Shown here one piece after another: positions 5,728 through 6,738 of a stretch of 6,738 nucleotides of DNA. Origin of the DNA: DATFMP01 sp041477795 (lineage in GTDB: Bacteria; SAR324; JACQKK01); contig JBGOUY010000242.1 of assembly GCA_041477795.1 (NCBI GenBank), positions 1 to 6,738 of the forward strand, in the 5' to 3' direction. Made by a program: the position numbers and the translations under genes. Positions within the stretch are counted from its first letter, which is position 1; every line of letters begins with the position of its first letter. The notes beneath the pieces were generated by a model. It was not told the origin of the DNA, did no database searches, and saw nothing but the letters and a program-made list of their open reading frames with translations.

Positions 5728-6393
5728 CTAGAAGAACACGCCCAGGCCGATGCCGTAGGAGGTGACCGCGGTCTCGCTGTTGCCCGCGGGCAGAGCCGCA
5801 TAGATGGTGGAGAAAAACTGCACCCTCTTCAGAGTCGGGTCGATGCCCCAGGCCAGACCGAGGGTGTAGAAATTGCCGCTGGTGGGGGTCTTCTGCGTGG
5901 AGCCTACCCCCGCGTTGACGATCTGGAAGGCGATCGTGCCCCGGTACGCCCCGTAGCCAATGAAGAAATGCCGGATCGGCTGGTAGAGCAGGCTCATGGA
6001 CACGCTGTTGCCCTGCACCGCAAGCACGTCCACGTCGCCGATGCCGTCCCCATTGAGGTCCGCCTTCTTGTTGACGACGGCCTCGAAGGTGTTATAGGCG
6101 GCCACGAAGCCGAAGTCGCCAAAGCTCATCCCCAGCGTAGGCCCCTGCAGCGGCATGCGGGCGGGCAGCACGTCGATGAGGCCTTTGGTCTTCAGGTCGG
6201 CGCTGCCCTTGGGGGCCTCGACCTCGATGTAGCCCCAGCGGTAGTACAGGGCCGTGCCGATGGCTTTCTGAGGCGTGAGGAACGTCAGAGCCTGGGCGCG
6301 GGCAGTGCCGGGCTGGCTTGTGGCGATGAGGGCGCTGCACAGGATGGCGCCCAGCAGCACTGCACCGCCGCCCACGGGTCACGTGGAGCGCAT
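5728..6393 (-). pseudogene. Exported, probable outer-membrane protein with in-frame stop in the signal peptide
   Basis: I do not recognise a named family. The best start is the ATG at 6393, with GAGG 7 bases upstream, but it reads MRST followed by TGA (6381-6379). The frame then continues PVGGGAVLLGAILCSALIA to an ARAQA-type signal peptidase site, and on for about 185 mature residues. A GTG two codons after the TGA (6375) gives a 215-residue open frame but has no ribosome binding site, and its signal peptide would lack a positive n-region. The mature part alternates polar and hydrophobic residues with many aromatics and glycines (GTALYYRWGYIEV, FGFVAAYN, FFIGYGAYRGTIAFQI, FYTLGLAWG) and ends GLGVFF. 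A terminal phenylalanine suits BAM-inserted beta-barrels. DLNGDGIGDVD (106-116, numbered from the GTG) looks like a calcium-binding loop. The rest of the frame is intact, so the defect is recent, a sequencing error, or bypassed by reinitiation at the GTG. The gene converges on the hydantoinase remnant and shows no link to the catabolic genes. Confidence 0.6.
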
Positions 6394-6681
6394 CGGTATG
6401 CCTCACTCGCCTGCGGGTCGCTGCGCGGTCCCGAGCCCCCACTTACCCATCCCGGCCCAGCAACCGATTCCAGTATATCCATACTATCGGCGCGCCGGAC
6501 AGAAGCTTGAGAGGCCGATCAGCGGCTTCCTTGAGACGGGATTGACGGAGGTCAAGATTCGCGCGCCGCGTTGCGGGCGCCACCCTGCCGGCGGGTGGCT
6601 AGTACTGCTTTGTTAGTTATTACTGGACCTTTGCCATTGCCTTGAGTACCCTGCCATCGCACCTTTGCTCAGGGAGGAGCG
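6394..6681. other. Intergenic region between divergent genes
   Basis: These 288 bases lie upstream of both the minus-strand exported protein and the plus-strand gene at the right edge. No coding frame is convincing. The right part (about 6600-6650) is notably AT-richer than the rest of the window and probably carries the promoter for the plus-strand gene, although no clear -35/-10 pair was found. Confidence 0.4.
6472..6485 (-). promoter_or_regulatory. Candidate -10 element inside a short palindrome, upstream of the exported-protein gene
   Basis: AGTAT-atcc-ATACT (6472-6485) is a perfect 5-4-5 palindrome. On the minus strand it contains TATACT, a 4-of-6 or better -10 candidate, about 79 bases before the ATG at 6393. 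No good -35 is seen at 16-18 bases. A regulator site overlapping a promoter is possible, but the palindrome is short. Confidence 0.25.
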
Positions 6682-6738
6682 ATGGCGATTCCAAAGGCAG
6701 GAGCCGAGCCGCTGGCGGACCTGGACACGTTCCTGGAG
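6682..6738 (+). CDS. Start of an unidentified gene, cut by the window edge
   Basis: An ATG at 6682 follows a strong ribosome binding site (AGGGAGGAG, ending 2-3 bases before the ATG; its GGGAGG core is 5 bases from it). It opens 19 codons reading MAIPKAGAEPLADLDTFLE before the window ends. The short polar N-terminus leading into a DLDTFLE-like helix is reminiscent of Uma2-family putative nucleases, which often start with a brief tail and a (V/L)xEFLxWE motif, but 19 residues are not enough to name it. The real coding status is supported mainly by the ribosome binding site. Confidence 0.5.
   Translation, partial: MAIPKAGAEPLADLDTFLE

Noticed and set aside
6379..6381. TGA read as selenocysteine or another recoded residue
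   Set aside because: It lies in a signal-peptide n-region where a recoded residue makes no sense, and no SECIS-like hairpin was noticed. Mutation or sequencing error is simpler.
1..6738. CRISPR arrays, tRNA or rRNA genes, riboswitches, phage defence genes
   Set aside because: No regularly spaced repeats, cloverleaf signatures, rRNA core sequences or defence-protein motifs were seen on either strand.

Overview
This is a GC-rich bacterial window, strongly coding-biased, with overlapping open frames on both strands that are mostly third-position GC shadows. It probably comes from a proteobacterium. The evidence is an IS481-type insertion sequence of the kind common in Burkholderiales, RraA-like and D-aminoacylase gene content typical of beta-proteobacterial catabolic clusters, and a Gram-negative outer-membrane-type protein with a C-terminal phenylalanine. 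The genus cannot be read from the sequence.

Layout, left to right. The left edge (59-313, minus) carries only the C-terminal end of a D-threonine aldolase-like / DSD1-type PLP enzyme, directly downstream of, and in frame with, the stop codon of the next gene. Two tandem paralogous RraA-like genes follow on the minus strand (314-1021 and 1165-1866). A 363-base divergent intergenic region (1867-2229) separates them from a plus-strand pair: an N-acyl-D-amino-acid deacylase (2230-3825) and a carboxylated-lysine-type amidohydrolase resembling Xaa-Pro/Xaa-Arg dipeptidases (3866-5044). At the stop codon of the amidohydrolase, an IS481-family element sits in a GCTAGC target. Only its left end and the helix-turn-helix part of its transposase remain. 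At about 5380 it is fused to the last ~58 codons of a hydantoinase B (HyuB)-like gene. A short region with inverted, REP-like repeats (5575-5687) follows. Then comes a minus-strand exported, probably outer-membrane protein whose best start is followed four codons later by an in-frame TGA (5728-6393), and finally the first 19 codons of an unidentified plus-strand gene at the right edge.

How the genes fit together (inference). D-aminoacylase, a dipeptidase-like amidohydrolase, a former hydantoinase B and a former D-threonine aldolase-type enzyme all point to catabolism of N-blocked, cyclic or D-configured amino acids. The two RraA-like proteins could act on a 2-oxo acid (aldol cleavage or oxaloacetate decarboxylation) made downstream. 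The window therefore looks like a D-amino-acid/hydantoin utilisation island. Its core (two RraA, D-aminoacylase, amidohydrolase) is intact, while both flanks have been eroded by deletion, at least one of them mediated by or next to an insertion sequence.
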